The notes: generated from the letters alone by a model not told the origin. A stretch of DNA of 35,844 nucleotides from Actinomycetes bacterium (GCA_021819725.1 JAKAQR010000027.1:1-35844), one strand, 5' to 3'. Counted from the stretch's first letter, positions 7,664 through 16,531 are shown. Program-made: numbers and translations.

Positions 7664-9388
7664 TCACGATCTTCCAATCTCCGGTTCGACAAAAGCATCG
7701 ACACCGTGAGAAGTCGTAGGAACAAGAAAATCCAGATCACAACCTTCGGGTGCCTGGTTGACGTGTCGTTGGTAGACGTTCGGCCAACCACGCACAAACG
7801 GAGAACTGGGTGGCGACCAATCTGCAAACCGTCGCGACATCTCCGCATGCGAGATGGCCAAATCAATCCGTCCACCATCGACGTCCAACTCGATATAGTC
7901 ACCGTCTCGAACAATTGCCAGTGGACCGCCGACAGCTGCCTCTGGTGCTACGTGTAAGACCACGGTTCCGAAACTGGTTCCGCTCATTCTCGCATCGCTG
8001 ACTCGAAGCATGTCGCGGACTCCACGCTCAAGAAGTTTCCTGGGGATCGGTATCATACCCCACTCGGGCATGCCCGGTCCGCCGACAGGTCCGCAGCCCG
8101 CTAAGACAAGTACGCTCTCCTCGTCGACATCCAACCCCGGGTCATCAATCCGATACAGCATCTCGCTATAGCTTGTGAACACTATCGCTCTTCCTCGGTG
8201 TTTCAACAGCTGCGAAGATGCAGACGGCTTCTTGATCACTGCGCCGTCGGGTGCCAACGTCCCTCTCAGCACACCAAATGCACTACCCGAATAGACAGGG
8301 TTATCCACGGCATGGATGGCCGGTCCACGTCTCTCAATACCATGGACCAAGGAACCTAACGCTCTTCCCGTTATCCCCACTGTCTCAAGGTTTAAAACAC
8401 CTTTCATCTCTGACATAAGCCCAAGAACACCACCGGCTTCCTCAAAGTCCTGGACAAGACCACTACCGCAAGGCTCCACATCTACGAGTACATCAACGTT
8501 CCTACAGATACGGCCGAAATCTTCCAGCCCAAGCCCCAACCCCAATCTACGACTCATAGCAGTCAAATGAATGATGGCATTGGTCGAGCCGCCGATTGCA
8601 CACAACACCATAACAGCGTTCTCAATAGCCTGCCTAGTAACGACGGTAGACGGTCGTGCCCCACGAACAACGCAACTCACTGCGAGCTCGCCGGCCTTCC
8701 TAGCCGCTGCTATTCCTCGCGGCTCACCGGCAGGGATGGTGCTGGATCCGGGTACCATTAAACCCAACGTTTCCGTCACAATTGCCATCGTTGAAGCAGT
8801 CCCCATTGTGTTGCATGCTCCTGTTCCGCATGCGAGACTAGTCTCGATGTCGGACCACTTGCGGTCACTGAGCTCGCCCGCTCTTCGTTGATCCCAAAGG
8901 CGCCAAAGATCAGTTCCGGTACCTATGCGCCTCCCATCAACAAGGGCCGGTGGTCTAGCCCCGCCGGTGACCATTACTGTAGGGATATCACAGCTAAACG
9001 CGCCTAGCAGCGAACCAGGCACCGTTTTATCACAGTTGGCCAAAAGTACGACACCATCCAATGGATAGGACCGAATCATCTCTTCGACCTCTATCGATAA
9101 AAGATTACGATACAACATGGCGGTAGGCTTCATCAGGTCCTCGCCCAGTGAAATCGTCGGAAACTCTACAGGGACACCGCCTCCTTCAGTTACACCATCC
9201 TTGACGGCTTCTGCGAGGCGCTTGAGCGGCAAATTACAGGGATTCAGCTCGCTGGCCGAGTTAGCTATACCAATAACCGGCCGTACATCCCCGGGATGCT
9301 TCATGTGCCCCGCTGCAGCCAATGCCACACGATTGAGCACAGCAACTTCGTCGTCGCCATCGAACCACTTGGCGCTCCGTAACTCCAC
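7664..9388 (-). CDS. IlvD/Edd-family sugar-acid dehydratase (pentonate/aldonate type)
   Basis: A 574-residue iron-sulfur dehydratase. The cluster cysteines are C51 in ELNPCNLP, C119 in NCDKTVPG and C192 in ACNTMGTASTM, with K120 beside the second. The N-terminal RSAKWF and the ELNPCN motif match the arabinonate/xylonate branch rather than the branched-chain amino acid enzyme IlvD. The reaction would be dehydration of an aldonate to a 2-keto-3-deoxy acid. The C-terminal domain has the expected RMSGTSFGT motif. Start is GTG at 9388, with AAGGG about 11 nt upstream; a longer than usual spacing leaves the start slightly uncertain. No leucine/isoleucine genes are nearby, and the lactonase and sugar transporter context supports a catabolic role. 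The exact sugar acid cannot be told. Confidence 0.87.
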   Translation of the reverse strand: MELRSAKWFDGDDEVAVLNRVALAAAGHMKHPGDVRPVIGIANSASELNPCNLPLKRLAEAVKDGVTEGGGVPVEFPTISLGEDLMKPTAMLYRNLLSIEVEEMIRSYPLDGVVLLANCDKTVPGSLLGAFSCDIPTVMVTGGARPPALVDGRRIGTGTDLWRLWDQRRAGELSDRKWSDIETSLACGTGACNTMGTASTMAIVTETLGLMVPGSSTIPAGEPRGIAAARKAGELAVSCVVRGARPSTVVTRQAIENAVMVLCAIGGSTNAIIHLTAMSRRLGLGLGLEDFGRICRNVDVLVDVEPCGSGLVQDFEEAGGVLGLMSEMKGVLNLETVGITGRALGSLVHGIERRGPAIHAVDNPVYSGSAFGVLRGTLAPDGAVIKKPSASSQLLKHRGRAIVFTSYSEMLYRIDDPGLDVDEESVLVLAGCGPVGGPGMPEWGMIPIPRKLLERGVRDMLRVSDARMSGTSFGTVVLHVAPEAAVGGPLAIVRDGDYIELDVDGGRIDLAISHAEMSRRFADWSPPSSPFVRGWPNVYQRHVNQAPEGCDLDFLVPTTSHGVDAFVEPEIGRS

Positions 9389-9422
9389 TTTCTAGAACAC
9401 CCTTCTCTCACCTAATCCAGCG

Positions 9423-10346
9423 TCAGGGCTCAGGTACACCGAGACCTTTGGCCCCTGGCTTTGACTGTATCAACTCGATCCCGCTATCCTCGATCCACTC
9501 GAGCGCCAACCCAGCACGATGAACCTTCTCCCTCGCGATCATCATCGCCTCATCAAGCAGATGCAGCCCGCTCGGGTACAATGGCACGGAATTTCTAAGG
9601 CCGAACTTGACATACATTGGCGCCGCAACCGCTATCAAATCTGCTGCCTCATGTCCACGCACAACACCTCCCATGGCATCTGGCGCCTCAACGTACAGAT
9701 CGATAGGGATTGGACTCACTGACCGCATCTCAAAAAGCTGACCTAAAGTGACATCCGCGGGCACGTTGATGGTGCACCCCCCTAACCGTGCTAACTGCGC
9801 AAACGTCAACGGATTCGATGGTGCAAGCACTGCTGAAACTTTCCAAACCACTGACTCAGGGATCTCACCAGCCACCTGCATGGACCTTAGCAGCTCGAGT
9901 AGCCCGCTGTCCGCTACCAAAAAACCACGAATCCCACACTCAAGAGCCCGCATAACATCGTCAATCGCATAACGAAGCTGACGCACCCCACGCAAGCGCC
10001 CCGCCAGTGTAGGCCCATCATGAGACCTAGCAACTGCGCCGATATCCCATTCTTCCCTCGGCCCAACAAAAAGCGATACTTCAAGCCCAGCATCCGCACC
10101 CATACGCGCCATTTCAGCCAACTCGCTCTTACTCAGCAACATCGCACCACTGCCTTGCGAAACACGATTAATCACCACACCTGCGGCGTCAGCAGCCTCA
10201 ACAACAGCTCGCAGTACATCGGGACCCTCTACGCTCGGCAGCTCGATTCTAAAATGCGCACCATCCTCGAATCGCACTTCGCTAAACCTTGGCACTGGTT
10301 CGCTCTCAACACCCCGTATCGCCAGAACCTCCTTACCAATTACCAT
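9423..10346 (-). CDS. Probable TIM-barrel protein of unknown function (U32-peptidase-like annotation group)
   Basis: A 307-residue protein with regularly spaced strand-like segments consistent with a (beta/alpha)8 barrel: HFRIELPS, VVINRVSQGSG, LEVSLFVGP, QLRYAIDD, VVWKVSA, CTINVPADV, IDLYVEAPD and MYVKFGLRNS. Lysines K169 and K247 fall on the fifth and eighth strands. From memory, relatives in actinobacteria are labelled U32-family peptidase, but I see no peptidase motif I trust. Start is ATG at 10346 with GGAAGGAG ending 4 nt upstream; a TTG 15 nt earlier sits in the ribosome site itself. It lies between the permeases and the dehydratase (34-nt gap to the latter), so it is likely cotranscribed with them. 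Given the pathway gap, a role as 2-keto-3-deoxy acid dehydratase or aldolase is possible; this is inference only. Confidence 0.6.
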   Translation of the reverse strand: MVIGKEVLAIRGVESEPVPRFSEVRFEDGAHFRIELPSVEGPDVLRAVVEAADAAGVVINRVSQGSGAMLLSKSELAEMARMGADAGLEVSLFVGPREEWDIGAVARSHDGPTLAGRLRGVRQLRYAIDDVMRALECGIRGFLVADSGLLELLRSMQVAGEIPESVVWKVSAVLAPSNPLTFAQLARLGGCTINVPADVTLGQLFEMRSVSPIPIDLYVEAPDAMGGVVRGHEAADLIAVAAPMYVKFGLRNSVPLYPSGLHLLDEAMMIAREKVHRAGLALEWIEDSGIELIQSKPGAKGLGVPEP

Positions 10347-10539
10347 AACACTCCTTCCCAAATGTACTTCCGCTCCACTACTAGCAACGAAATCTATACC
10401 AGTCCACTACGTCACAGCACTCGGACCTCAACCGCCACTGCGCCCCAGCTAGCCTCTACCAATGCGTCCCCAGCCGCTCCTCGACACTCCAGCCTCCGTT
10501 GTTACCATCACCCGCACCTCAGAGCCCTTCCAGCACACT

Positions 10540-11454
10540 TCACCGACTCACCCCTAACGTCAAGCCTGTCACCAAATAGCGTTGGAAGAACAAATAGACA
10601 ACAACTGCAGGTATAGCTGACAACAATGATCCTGCCATCAACACCGGTATCCCAACTACACGGCCGGAAGAAAGCACTCCTAGGCCAACTGTCACTGTTC
10701 GAACAGCAGGACTCTGCAAGAACAATAACGCCACCAAAAAATCGTCCCAGATTTGAATAAATTGCAGAACCGCAACCGTCGCAAGCGCGGGCAGCGCCAT
10801 AGGAAGAGCAATGCGAAAAAAACTCCCCCTGTAGCTTAGCCCGTCGCACAGTCCAGCCTCAATCAGCTCATCTGGCAAACCCCTAAAGAAGGCAGTCATT
10901 AAAAAGGTAGCAAATGGCGTACCGAGCGCAGTATACGTCAATATGGCACTGACATAATTGTTAATCAATCCGAAACGCGCAAAGTTCACATACTCCGGGA
11001 TAATGATAGACTGTACCGGTACCATCATGGCCCCTACGATGCCAATAAAGACAACATAATGAAACCTAAACCTAAGTTTTGCGAAAGCAAAGCCAGCGGA
11101 CGTAGCCACAATAAGAATCAAAACGATAGCACATGCTGCCACAATCGTAGAATTCAAGAACTCCGTGCCGACTGGCATTTCCTGAAACAACAGATGCCAG
11201 CTCTGGGTCGAAAACCCAGATCCCTGCAGATACTGTTGTTGGGTACGAAAAGAATTGATTACCATATAAACAAACGGGAAAAACATAACAGCACTGATCA
11301 GAAGAAGAACAAAGAATATCACTACACGTGCTGGCTCACCGCCTGCAATACGGCGCCTCAAGCGAACCTTGCCTGAGCTGGCACTATTCGCCAGAGTATT
11401 CGTGGTCAACCTACCCTCTTCCCGCGACATTGACCTCAGGAGAGCCATTATCAA
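10540..11454 (-). CDS. Sugar ABC transporter permease (MalG type)
   Basis: A 304-residue inner-membrane permease of the carbohydrate importer class with about six membrane segments, the first at about residues 45-65. The cytoplasmic EAA loop, LPDELIEAGLCDGLSYRGSF followed by FRIALPMALPAL, contacts the ATPase. The TTG start overlaps the stop of the upstream permease by 4 nt and has GAGGAG 6 nt upstream; an ATG two codons in is a weaker alternative. It pairs with the MalF-type permease and the binding protein just upstream. The ATPase partner is most likely the gene at 4.3-5.4 kb. Confidence 0.9.
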   Translation of the reverse strand: MIMALLRSMSREEGRLTTNTLANSASSGKVRLRRRIAGGEPARVVIFFVLLLISAVMFFPFVYMVINSFRTQQQYLQGSGFSTQSWHLLFQEMPVGTEFLNSTIVAACAIVLILIVATSAGFAFAKLRFRFHYVVFIGIVGAMMVPVQSIIIPEYVNFARFGLINNYVSAILTYTALGTPFATFLMTAFFRGLPDELIEAGLCDGLSYRGSFFRIALPMALPALATVAVLQFIQIWDDFLVALLFLQSPAVRTVTVGLGVLSSGRVVGIPVLMAGSLLSAIPAVVVYLFFQRYLVTGLTLGVSR

Positions 11455-12356
11455 TCATCACTCCTCATGAGCCGCATTTGTACCATACTCACTACGAACA
11501 GCCCTACGAACAGAACCACACCTAGCATTGCACCAGTCCCGAATTGACCTATGTCAAACGCCTGCTGATATACAAAAAACTCAATAGTGGTCGTACCATA
11601 ACCCGGACCCCCTCCCGTCATTATAAATATCAGGCTGAACAAGGCGGTAAAGGCAGTCACAATGGTAATCACAAAGCTAAACTGGAAGTAGCGCTTGAGA
11701 AGTGGAACGGTAATCATTCTGAACATCCCTACCCGAGTAGCCCCATCAAGTCTTGCCGCCTCGAAAATAGACGGATCTAAAGTTGACATACCAGTAAGGA
11801 ATATAATTGTATTAGTGCCGACCATTGACCAAATAAAGGTGAGCGATACTGCCAACAGCGCAGTCGACTGATGCCCGAGAAAGTCAGTCTGCAAATATCG
11901 TAACCCGATGAGTCCTAGGAGGCTATTTATAGGGCCCGTTGGCGAAAATATTCTGACAGCTACCATCCCAATAACAACCCATGATATTGCCGTGGGCAAA
12001 AAGATTACCGACCGAAAAAACCGCCAACCCCACACATGTTCATGGAGCATAGCAGCAATCATCAGAGGAATCACAATTGCTACAGGAACGGACAACAATA
12101 ATAGCCCATTATTCTCGGCAACACGCCAAAATATAGGATTCTCGAACAGTCTAACATATGTGCTCGGACCGATCCATGTTGAACTAATTCCATTCCAATT
12201 CGTCATGGAGTAATAAATCGCCTCACCAATTGGGATGAGCAACAGTACGAGTACTACTATGACACCTGGCATCGCGAGCAAAACTCCAGCACGCGACCTC
12301 CCACGATAAAGGTTCACGATTCCAGGGGACGCCACCTGTTCGCCTCTGTGAGACAT
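11451..12356 (-). CDS. Sugar ABC transporter permease (MalF type)
   Basis: A 301-residue permease with a first membrane segment at about residues 26-48 and an EAA loop reading DPSIFEAARLDGATRVGMFR followed by MITVPLL, the standard match for the carbohydrate importer family. I start it at the ATG at 12356, where AGAGG lies 5 nt upstream; GTG and TTG codons just before it are less well placed. It follows the binding-protein gene by 122 nt and overlaps the MalG-type gene, so the importer core is one translationally coupled block. The sequence around it is clearly AT-richer than the right half of the window. Confidence 0.9.
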   Translation of the reverse strand: MSHRGEQVASPGIVNLYRGRSRAGVLLAMPGVIVVLVLLLIPIGEAIYYSMTNWNGISSTWIGPSTYVRLFENPIFWRVAENNGLLLLSVPVAIVIPLMIAAMLHEHVWGWRFFRSVIFLPTAISWVVIGMVAVRIFSPTGPINSLLGLIGLRYLQTDFLGHQSTALLAVSLTFIWSMVGTNTIIFLTGMSTLDPSIFEAARLDGATRVGMFRMITVPLLKRYFQFSFVITIVTAFTALFSLIFIMTGGGPGYGTTTIEFFVYQQAFDIGQFGTGAMLGVVLFVGLFVVSMVQMRLMRSDD

Positions 12357-12478
12357 CAACACCTCTGTACTTCACCAATCACTTGGACACCATGGCTCAC
12401 CGTCCACTCACCGCCGCAACCGCTCGGACGCATTGCCCTTGCCAGACATTGGCGGCGGCTCACATGACATAGCCGTCG

Positions 12479-13858
12479 TCATCCAACTTTGTAGGTGCCC
12501 CAACTCGATCCCCTCTCACTCGACGGCAGCTGCCGCCAAGCCTGCTCAATCTGAGAAGCGGCTTGCCCTGGGGATACCTGCCCGTCCAATAGCTCAGGCA
12601 TCACCTTACTTCCAGCATTCACAACGTTTGGCGCTGTAACGTTGTCGAGCATCGGGTACTTCACAAAACCATCCTTAGCTGCGAACGCCAGCATCTGTTG
12701 AGCCACCGGATTACCCGACGACACGCCTCTCACGTCAGGTATTAACCCACTGGCAGCCACGATCTTGCCTGCCTGAGGGGTAGTAAGAAAGCGAAGAAAC
12801 TCTGCAGCCTGCGCTTTGTGTTGAGAATACGTCGTCATGGCATAGCCGTCGCCCGGGTACTGGACTACTCCGTGTATCGGAGTCGTCGAAAATGGCGGCA
12901 CAAAGGTTCCGAGATTCGATCCCATAGCTCCATAGAGCTGCGCTAAATCCCAGTTCCCTTTGATCAGCATGGCAGCCTTGCCTTTTTGAAAGTTAACCAC
13001 TGAACCTATAGATGTAACCACATTGGAGTTGGTATAACCATCGGTATGAAGCCGCTGCCACCTGGTGAACTGAGCTACTATCCCCGGTGATGTCCACGGA
13101 ATCTTCCCATTGTACAGGTCTTCCCATTGCGCAGGTGTGTAGTTTCCAATCATCATGTAACTCATGTCATACCACGGATAGAACTCTGCACCAAGGTTCT
13201 GCGATCCAGCACCATAATCCAGACACGTCACACCCATCGACTTAAATTTGGAGCAGTCACTATACAGTTGGTTCCACGTCTTCGGTGGGGTCGATATCCC
13301 AGCCTTTGCAAAGAGAGCCTTATTGTAGAAGCCAATGTAGAACTGATCCTCTAATGGAACAACATAAGATCCATTAGCGGTATTGAATCCCGGAGAGGTC
13401 CAACGCATACCCATCATTCGACTAAGATCCGCCTCAGGTACCCACTGCTTGAGATTTTGAAGATAACTCTTGTATTGCAACGTAAACAACCCGGTCCACA
13501 TGACCGCAAGGTCTGGACCGCTCCGCGAAATCGCTGCCGCTTGTAAAAGTGCAAAATAGTTACTAGCTGGCTGCGCTACTACCTTGATCGCAATATTTGG
13601 ATGCAACTTCTCAAAAGCTGTAACAAGATTTGTTGTAGCGGTGGCGTTTGCCTCCGTGCCATAGTTCTGCCAAAGTGTCAACGTTACCTTAGCGTTACCC
13701 GCATTTGAACCCGATGACGCGCCGCAAGCGGCAAGCGTAGCGCTTGCCAACCCTATGACTCCAACACCGACCAGTGTGCGCCAGAACTTACCTCTAGCTC
13801 GAGCGGTACGCATGCCCCGTAAACTAGCCATGCTTCGCGTTCCGTGTTCGATAGCCAT
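12479..13858 (-). CDS. Sugar-binding lipoprotein of the ABC importer
   Basis: A 459-residue extracellular solute-binding protein of the family 1 (maltose-binding) type. The signal peptide has a positively charged start (about residues 14-28), a hydrophobic core and a lipobox LAAC with lipidated C45. The mature part begins with KVTLTLWQNYG and continues with the family pattern of bilobed sugar-binding proteins. It would capture the sugar or oligosaccharide outside the membrane and deliver it to the two permeases encoded directly downstream. ATG is preceded by GGGGAGGG. It is the first gene of the leftward unit; its upstream region carries a candidate promoter and two operator-like repeats. The ligand cannot be read from sequence. 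Confidence 0.92.
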   Translation of the reverse strand: MAIEHGTRSMASLRGMRTARARGKFWRTLVGVGVIGLASATLAACGASSGSNAGNAKVTLTLWQNYGTEANATATTNLVTAFEKLHPNIAIKVVAQPASNYFALLQAAAISRSGPDLAVMWTGLFTLQYKSYLQNLKQWVPEADLSRMMGMRWTSPGFNTANGSYVVPLEDQFYIGFYNKALFAKAGISTPPKTWNQLYSDCSKFKSMGVTCLDYGAGSQNLGAEFYPWYDMSYMMIGNYTPAQWEDLYNGKIPWTSPGIVAQFTRWQRLHTDGYTNSNVVTSIGSVVNFQKGKAAMLIKGNWDLAQLYGAMGSNLGTFVPPFSTTPIHGVVQYPGDGYAMTTYSQHKAQAAEFLRFLTTPQAGKIVAASGLIPDVRGVSSGNPVAQQMLAFAAKDGFVKYPMLDNVTAPNVVNAGSKVMPELLDGQVSPGQAASQIEQAWRQLPSSERGSSWGTYKVG

Positions 13859-13922
13859 TTTCCCTCCCCAAACCGTAGTGCTTCGACGTAGCGACCTACG
13901 CGCCCAAACGCGAACCCGGATT

Positions 13923-13950
13923 TGGTACTACCATTTGTTCGGTATCACCA
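13923..13950 (-). promoter_or_regulatory. Pair of operator-like repeats before the binding-protein gene
   Basis: On the minus strand two similar decamers, TGGTGATACC and TGGTAGTACC, occur in direct order with centres 17 nt apart. The second belongs to a perfect 11-nt palindrome (plus strand TGGTACTACCA, 13923-13933). They sit between a possible -10 box TACAAT (ATTGTA on plus strand, 13969-13974) and the ribosome site of the binding-protein gene, a position suited to repression. Which regulator binds is unknown; the IclR protein of this locus is the obvious candidate. Confidence 0.4.
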
Positions 13951-14446
13951 AACGGTGTTCGATTTTCAATTGTAGCATGAAAAGCTTGGGCAAAGCTGCC
14001 TTGGCGTGAAAATTCTTCAATTTGCCTATCGCTAACCCGGCTCTGTCTCATAGTCGGTGAATACGGACACCCAGGGCGAAGGAGCTGTTCCATTCGAATC
14101 CAGAGGGCTCGCCCACTTAACGCTGGGATCATTATCTCGGTAGGTAGGTGGCTTGACCAGCCTCAGGACGTGGCCTTGGACGTTAGAGGGTTCTTGGTTC
14201 CCGGAGTGTCTCAACCAACTCCTTGATCGTAAAGCATTCCTGGCCTGTAACGCAGTGTCGCTATCGGTTGGCGCACGCTCGACTGGGCCACGTCCGCAAT
14301 CGATCCAGACAACTACTGAGTATCATCGAGTCGACAGCGCCAGGCCCCAAACGTCTCCTCTGGTGTGTTATCAGGGAGTCTCTCCTGCGGGTGCAAAGAG
14401 CCATCACGTCTTGGTCAATATCTGCAAGCTACCGCCCTTGTGTTAC

Positions 14447-14452
14447 TAACAT
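14447..14452 (+). promoter_or_regulatory. Possible -10 box of a leaderless start
   Basis: TAACAT fits the TANNNT pattern and ends 7 nt before the ATG at 14460, and there is no Shine-Dalgarno-like sequence before that ATG. This is the arrangement of leaderless mRNAs common in actinobacteria. No good -35 hexamer is seen at the usual spacing. Confidence 0.35.
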
Positions 14453-14459
14453 CTCAAGT

Positions 14460-15371
14460 ATGCAAATCACCGTACCTGCGAGCTTTGCACAGCTCGCGGA
14501 GAAATTCCCCGAACTCCCTATACATATCCAGATGCCCGATGAACCGTGGAGTGAACAACTCGCGGCAACCACATTCTTTGTCCCCCACTATATGTCGGGA
14601 CGCGCTGGTATCTCAAACATTACTCGGATGCCCGACCTCGAGGTCGTCCAAATACTAACCGCTGGAGTTGACAACGTGAGGGATGCTATTCCCCAGGGTG
14701 TGACTCTCTGCAATGCCAAGGGGGTGCATGACGCCTCTACCGCTGAGATGGCAGTTGCACTCACGCTCGCGTCCGTTCGAGGCTTGAACCGTTTCCAAGA
14801 TGCGCAACGCGCGGCCACCTGGGAGCGACACCGTTACGCATCACTCGCAGACCAATCGGTGTTGCTGGTAGGCTACGGGTCCATTGGCATGGCAATAGAG
14901 GAGAGACTCCGCGGGTTCGAAGTCCAGATCACAAGAGTAGCGAGAGTAGGACGACTCCTGCCGCAAGTGTTTGGCTTCGACGAACTCGACGATCTCATTC
15001 CGACTGCTGATGTGATTATACTGGTCGTCCCCCTCACCCAGGAGACGAAGGGAATGGTAAACGATCACTTTCTTGGCCTGATGCACGACGGAGCCCTACT
15101 GGTCAATGTTGCCCGTGGACCGGTCATCGAGACCGAGGCCCTTGTCGACGCTCTGCAAACCGGGCGAATTCGTGCGGCACTCGACGTGACTGACCCCGAG
15201 CCGCTTCCACCAGAATCCCCTCTCTGGATGCTTGAGAACTGTCTCATCACCCCCCACGTCGGCGGTGACACGAATGCGTACTATCCACGCGCCCTCAATC
15301 TGCTCACCCGCAACATCGACCGCTATGCAAAAGGACTTCCGCTGCTCAATGTCGTCGCTGGCGAGTACTAG
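14460..15371 (+). CDS. D-isomer-specific 2-hydroxyacid dehydrogenase
   Basis: A 303-residue NAD-dependent D-2-hydroxyacid dehydrogenase. The nucleotide-binding motif is GYGSIG (138-143), and the catalytic triad is R219 in NVARGP, E247 in DPEPLP and H266 in TPHVGG. Such enzymes reduce glyoxylate, hydroxypyruvate or other 2-oxo acids. An in-frame start 237 nt upstream would add a poorly protein-like extension, so I use the ATG at 14460, which follows a TAACAT box and looks leaderless. It runs opposite to the sugar operon across a shared control region. It could handle a 2-carbon or 2-oxo acid by-product of that pathway, or be independent of it; the spacing gives no proof either way. Confidence 0.85.
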   Translation: MQITVPASFAQLAEKFPELPIHIQMPDEPWSEQLAATTFFVPHYMSGRAGISNITRMPDLEVVQILTAGVDNVRDAIPQGVTLCNAKGVHDASTAEMAVALTLASVRGLNRFQDAQRAATWERHRYASLADQSVLLVGYGSIGMAIEERLRGFEVQITRVARVGRLLPQVFGFDELDDLIPTADVIILVVPLTQETKGMVNDHFLGLMHDGALLVNVARGPVIETEALVDALQTGRIRAALDVTDPEPLPPESPLWMLENCLITPHVGGDTNAYYPRALNLLTRNIDRYAKGLPLLNVVAGEY

Positions 15372-15628
15372 CCATCCAAAGCCTACTTCCTCGCAAAGCC
15401 TCCTGTCGATGCCGGTGGACCCCACCCACCTGTATCCCAGACCTTGACTTTGTACCAGGTTTTGAGCCAGCTGCGTCGAATCTCAAATGTTCCAAGGATT
15501 GGCCTGGCGAGTCTCCGTGATGTCGAATACACTGGGTGTCGGATACACGCTCCAACCCATAACCGGCTGGCTAGAAGTTGGAACAGTTCACGGCGGTGAT
15601 ATGAACCCTGAAAGAGCTAAGGTTGTCG

Positions 15629-16525
15629 ATGCTTGAGGTCCGAGGAGTCACGAAACGCTTTCATGGTGCCCTTGCCCTCGACGATGTGACCTTTACGGTC
15701 AAGGCCAGCAGTATCGTCGGGTTTGTGGGGCCCAACGGGGCAGGAAAGACAACCATGATGCGCGCCATCGTCGGTATCACCGCAACCGACTCTGGCTCGA
15801 TCCTATTTTGTGGCAACCCATTAGGGAACCAGAGTTCGCTGGTAGTAGGCTACATGCCCGAGGAGCGAGGGCTCTACCAGGGAATGCGCGTGCGGGATAT
15901 GCTTTCCTACTTCTGTCAACTTGCCAACTGCGATCCATCAACCGAGGTTGCACAGATGCTCGACCGAGTCGATCTGACGGATAAGGCGACCGCCAAGGTA
16001 GAGAGTCTCTCACTCGGCAATCAACAGCGACTGCAGCTAGCGGTTGCGCTCGTTGGAAACCCGAGGCTACTGGTGCTCGACGAACCATTCTCTGGGATCG
16101 ATCCGGTAGCGTTGGAGCGGATGCAAGGCATTCTGCACGAGCGGGCAGCATCCGGTGCAGCGGTGCTATTCTCCAGCCACCAGTTAGAACTCGTCGAAGA
16201 GCTCTGCGATGCCGTCATCATCATCAACCATGGACGTATACTGGCCGATACCGCGCTGGCCGCCGTCCAGAGGGATCTCAGTGTGCGAATCCGCTATGAT
16301 GACAAGCCGTCACAAGAACGCATCTCGATACTCGAGACATTTGGGCCAACGCGACTGACAGACGGACGTGTCGTTGAGATCATGCTCTCAGACTCCACCA
16401 ACGCGGGGCGTCTGCTCGATCTGGTTCTGAGCCAGGGAGGAGTACGAGACTTTCATCTGGGCGAACGTCCACTCACCGAAACATTCAGGACATTGATCGG
16501 CAAGGATACTGCCGATGCGCGATAA
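15629..16525 (+). CDS. ABC exporter ATP-binding protein (NatA-like)
   Basis: A 298-residue ABC ATPase: Walker A GPNGAGKT (34-41), a variant signature LSLGNQQR (from 128), Walker B LLVLDEP (147-153) and the H-loop SSHQ after it. The C-terminal 70 residues form the extra domain typical of ABC-2 export ATPases such as NatA. I prefer the ATG at 15629, preceded by AAGG with 6-nt spacing, over the TTG two codons earlier. It is 6 nt upstream of a matching membrane subunit. The sodium-efflux name comes from family resemblance; drug or peptide export cannot be excluded. Confidence 0.87.
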   Translation: MLEVRGVTKRFHGALALDDVTFTVKASSIVGFVGPNGAGKTTMMRAIVGITATDSGSILFCGNPLGNQSSLVVGYMPEERGLYQGMRVRDMLSYFCQLANCDPSTEVAQMLDRVDLTDKATAKVESLSLGNQQRLQLAVALVGNPRLLVLDEPFSGIDPVALERMQGILHERAASGAAVLFSSHQLELVEELCDAVIIINHGRILADTALAAVQRDLSVRIRYDDKPSQERISILETFGPTRLTDGRVVEIMLSDSTNAGRLLDLVLSQGGVRDFHLGERPLTETFRTLIGKDTADAR

Positions 16526-16531
16526 GACAGG

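Larger units (their letters stand above)
13859..14459. promoter_or_regulatory. Divergent control region between binding protein and hydroxyacid dehydrogenase genes
   Basis: About 600 nt without a credible gene between outward-facing genes. The part near the binding-protein gene holds a TACAAT box and two similar operator-like repeats. The part near the dehydrogenase gene has a TAACAT box just before its ATG. Open frames between 13.9 and 14.4 kb overlap each other in several frames and carry no recognisable protein motif. It also marks roughly where base composition changes from the AT-richer left part to the GC-richer right part. Confidence 0.45.

Noticed and set aside
7664..9388. Dihydroxy-acid dehydratase IlvD of branched-chain amino acid synthesis
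   Set aside because: The ELNPCN and ACNTMGTASTM motifs and the transporter/lactonase context fit the sugar-acid branch better.
10020..10616. Plus-strand frame of 198 codons
   Set aside because: It is antisense to the TIM-barrel gene and the end of a permease gene, with Thr/Pro/Ser-rich low-information sequence and no domain.
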